Assembly: GCA_025354965.1 (NCBI GenBank)
Contig: JANXLW010000480.1
Coordinates: forward strand, 1 to 15,300
DNA length: 15,300 nucleotides
From: Betaproteobacteria bacterium
GTDB lineage: Bacteria; Pseudomonadota; Gammaproteobacteria; Burkholderiales; Burkholderiaceae_C
Direction of reading: 5' to 3'
Shown: positions 13,575 through 15,300 of the stretch, one piece after another
Position numbering within the stretch: position 1 is the stretch's first letter
Layout: the number at the start of each line of letters is the position of its first letter
Translations under genes and position numbers: made by a program
The notes under the pieces: model-generated
Database searches by the model: none
Told to the model about the DNA's origin: nothing
The model's input: only the letters and a program-made list of their open reading frames with translations

Positions 13575-14579
13575 TTAGCGCTGCAGGCCGCGCAAGGCGT
13601 CGGCCGGATAGCCCGGTTTGCGGCAATCTTCCATGTACTGTTCGATGATGCTCTTGAATGAGGCATCGGGACGCAAGCCCAACGCCAGCGCGCGATCGGC
13701 GGTCGAACCCCTGGCCCAGTTGCCGACGATGCCGGCGATGCGCTCGTCGCGCTCGAAGCGAACCCGTTGCCGGACCTGCAAGCCGGCCACATCCTCCAGT
13801 GCCTGCAGCATGTCGGCGACGCGTACCGTCAGCCCCGGCAGATTCAACGCCAGGCGTCCGCCCATGGCTTGCCGGCTGGCTTCAAACACCGTCATCAATC
13901 CATGGATCGTGTTGGCCGGGGAGGACACCGAGTGCGTGACATCGGCGTCGACCGGACAAGTGGCCTGCACGCCGGCCAGAGGCTCGCGAATGATGCCGCT
14001 GAAAAACGACGATGCCGCGCCATTGGGTTTGCCGGGGCGCACGGTGACGGTCATCAAACGCGCCGACCGGCCGTCGATGAAGCCCTTGCGGGTGTAGTCG
14101 GCAATCAGGTATTCGCACATCAGCTTGTGTGTGCCGTACGAAGTCTGCGGTGAGGGCAGCGTGCTGTCAGCCACCCGATCGGGCAATGGGTTGGCGGCGT
14201 CCGGCCCGAACACTGCGACTGAACTGGCAAACACCAGTCGCGGCACATTGGCGGCCTTGCGCAGTCCATCCAGCAGGGCGCGGGTGCTGTCCAGGTTGGA
14301 GCGCAGGCCCAGGTCAAAGTCCTGTTCGCATTCCCCTGAGACCGCCGAGGCGAGGTGGAACACGGCGTCGAAACCGCTGGCAAACAGTTCGGTTTGATTC
14401 AGCAATGCGCCGGTATGCAGCCGCACCCGCGGGTCAGCGCTCAGGTCGGCAGGCGCGCCAAACAGATCGGCAATGCTGATTTCAATGATGGGCCGGCCAT
14501 TGAGCTGCCCCTTTTTGAGCAGTTCGCGGACCAGACGGGCCCCCAAGAAGCCGGCGCCGCCGGTGACAAGTACTTTCAT
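13575..14579 (-). CDS. denD: NAD-dependent SDR, D-erythronate dehydrogenase-like
   Basis: The 334-residue protein is an extended short-chain dehydrogenase. It has the NAD-binding TGGAGFLG (6-13), a D at the end of the second strand region (ISIADLF), catalytic Y148 and K152 in SYGTHK with a preceding SS (119-120), and RPGKPNGAASSF (181-192), which I associate with D-erythronate dehydrogenases (DenD). These oxidise C2 of tetronates to 2-oxo-tetronate. It lies 14 bases after a sugar-acid-type dehydratase gene, so it probably acts in a sugar-acid pathway. The usual partners of DenD (OtnK kinase, OtnC decarboxylase) are not in the window. A different aldonate is possible as substrate. GAGAAAG precedes the ATG. 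Confidence 0.85.
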   Translation of the reverse strand: MKVLVTGGAGFLGARLVRELLKKGQLNGRPIIEISIADLFGAPADLSADPRVRLHTGALLNQTELFASGFDAVFHLASAVSGECEQDFDLGLRSNLDSTRALLDGLRKAANVPRLVFASSVAVFGPDAANPLPDRVADSTLPSPQTSYGTHKLMCEYLIADYTRKGFIDGRSARLMTVTVRPGKPNGAASSFFSGIIREPLAGVQATCPVDADVTHSVSSPANTIHGLMTVFEASRQAMGGRLALNLPGLTVRVADMLQALEDVAGLQVRQRVRFERDERIAGIVGNWARGSTADRALALGLRPDASFKSIIEQYMEDCRKPGYPADALRGLQR

Positions 14580-14593
14580 TGGGGGCTTTCTCG

Positions 14594-15300
14594 TTAGTGA
14601 TTGTCGCGTGGGACGAAGGAACCTCGCTGGCCAACCAGGAAGTCGAGATCGGCACCTTCATCGGCCTGCAGCACATGATCGATGTAGAGTTTCCAGTAGC
14701 CTGATGTCATGGGAGGGTTCGGCGCTGTCCAGTGGGCCAGGCGGCGCGCCAGTTCCTCGTCTGTCACATGCAGATGGATCCGACGGCGGGGGACGTCCAG
14801 CTCAATGATGTCACCGTTTTGCACCACTGCCAGCGGACCGCCGGCTGCCGCTTCGGGTGCGGTGTGCAACACGACGGTGCCGTAGGCCGTGCCGCTCATG
14901 CGACCGTCGCTGATGCGCACCATATCGGTAATGCCTTTGCGCAGAATTTTCGGCGGCAAGGGCATGTTGCCCACCTCGGCCATGCCGGGATAACCTTTGG
15001 GGCCGCAGTTCTTCAGCACCATGACGCAGGTTTCGTCAACATCGAGATTGTCATCATCGATGCGGGCGTGAAAGTCTTCGATATTTTCAAATACCACGGC
15101 CCGGCCCTTGTGCACCATCAATGCTGGCGTCGCGGCACTGGGCTTGATGACTGCTCCACGCGGCGCCAAATTGCCGCGCAGGACGGCGATGCCGGCCTTG
15201 TCCTTGAACGGAGCATCGAACTTTTTGATCACGCGCAAGTCGTAATTCTTTGCCTCGCCAATGTTTTCGCCGACGGTTTTGCCGTTGGCCGTGACAATGT
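14594..15300 (-). CDS. IlvD/Edd-family sugar-acid dehydratase, C-terminal part (truncated by window edge)
   Basis: The frame stays open to the right edge, so only the last 235 or so codons are seen. The visible part contains LRGNLAPRGAVIKPSAA, VLKNCGPKGYPGMAEVGN and SDGRMSGTAYGTVVLHTAPE (read in pieces), all typical of the C-terminal half of IlvD/Edd dehydratases. The catalytic serine lies in SDGRMSG. The later PEAAAGGPLAVV and YIDHVLQADEGADLDFLVG resemble pentonate (L-arabonate, D-xylonate) dehydratases more than amino-acid IlvD. Such enzymes remove water from an aldonate to give a 2-keto-3-deoxy acid using an iron-sulfur cluster, whose remaining ligands lie outside the window. It is the upstream gene of the pair with the SDR. 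Confidence 0.93.
   Translation of the reverse strand, partial: IVTANGKTVGENIGEAKNYDLRVIKKFDAPFKDKAGIAVLRGNLAPRGAVIKPSAATPALMVHKGRAVVFENIEDFHARIDDDNLDVDETCVMVLKNCGPKGYPGMAEVGNMPLPPKILRKGITDMVRISDGRMSGTAYGTVVLHTAPEAAAGGPLAVVQNGDIIELDVPRRRIHLHVTDEELARRLAHWTAPNPPMTSGYWKLYIDHVLQADEGADLDFLVGQRGSFVPRDNH

Overview
The window looks like a piece of a Betaproteobacterial chromosome, probably Burkholderiales/Comamonadaceae (Rhodoferax- or Polaromonas-like). This rests on moderately high GC, tightly packed genes with ATGA-type overlaps, LIV-type transport operons linked to acyl-CoA ligases, a beta-ketoadipate pathway gene, and an N-terminal zinc-ribbon protein style common in that group. The taxon is inferred from gene style only. 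No rRNA, tRNA, CRISPR array, insertion sequence or phage gene was seen.

Region 1 (1-1054) is the most unusual part. One gene (260-991) encodes a response-regulator receiver domain with an intact phosphorylation site. In place of a DNA-binding or enzymatic output it carries two copies of a 28-residue, proline-kinked hydrophobic segment 49 residues apart. Upstream lies what reads as a full sigma-54 promoter: a -24/-12 element (197-211), a perfect match to the IHF consensus (155-167, minus strand), and a 16-bp near-palindrome at about -111 (104-119) where an enhancer-binding protein could sit. A rho-independent terminator follows the gene.

Region 2 (1124-2724, minus strand) holds a two-gene unit. 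It encodes a membrane diguanylate cyclase with GGDEF and I-site motifs, then a membrane protein with an N-terminal zinc ribbon, a long proline-rich linker and a C-terminal four-cysteine domain spaced C-X10-C-X4-C-X10-C.

Region 3 (2854-10341, minus strand) is a compact operon read from right to left: periplasmic binding protein, two LIV-type permeases, two LIV-type ATPases, an AMP-forming acyl-CoA synthetase and a zinc-less MDR-family oxidoreductase. The genes abut or overlap by a few bases, except for a 67-base gap after the binding-protein gene that contains a strong hairpin. The likely logic is uptake of a carboxylic acid, CoA activation, then a redox step. The substrate cannot be read from sequence.

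Region 4 (10624-13568, plus strand) diverges from the operon across a 282-base intergenic region. It encodes 3-oxoadipate enol-lactonase (pcaD), a class I DAHP synthase whose start codon overlaps the pcaD stop, and an MBL-fold hydrolase. The enol-lactonase suggests that the neighbouring transport operon may also concern aromatic or related acids.

Region 5 (13575-15300, minus strand) converges on region 4. It carries a D-erythronate-dehydrogenase-like SDR and the C-terminal part of an IlvD/Edd-family dehydratase that runs off the window, which together suggest a sugar-acid catabolic operon.
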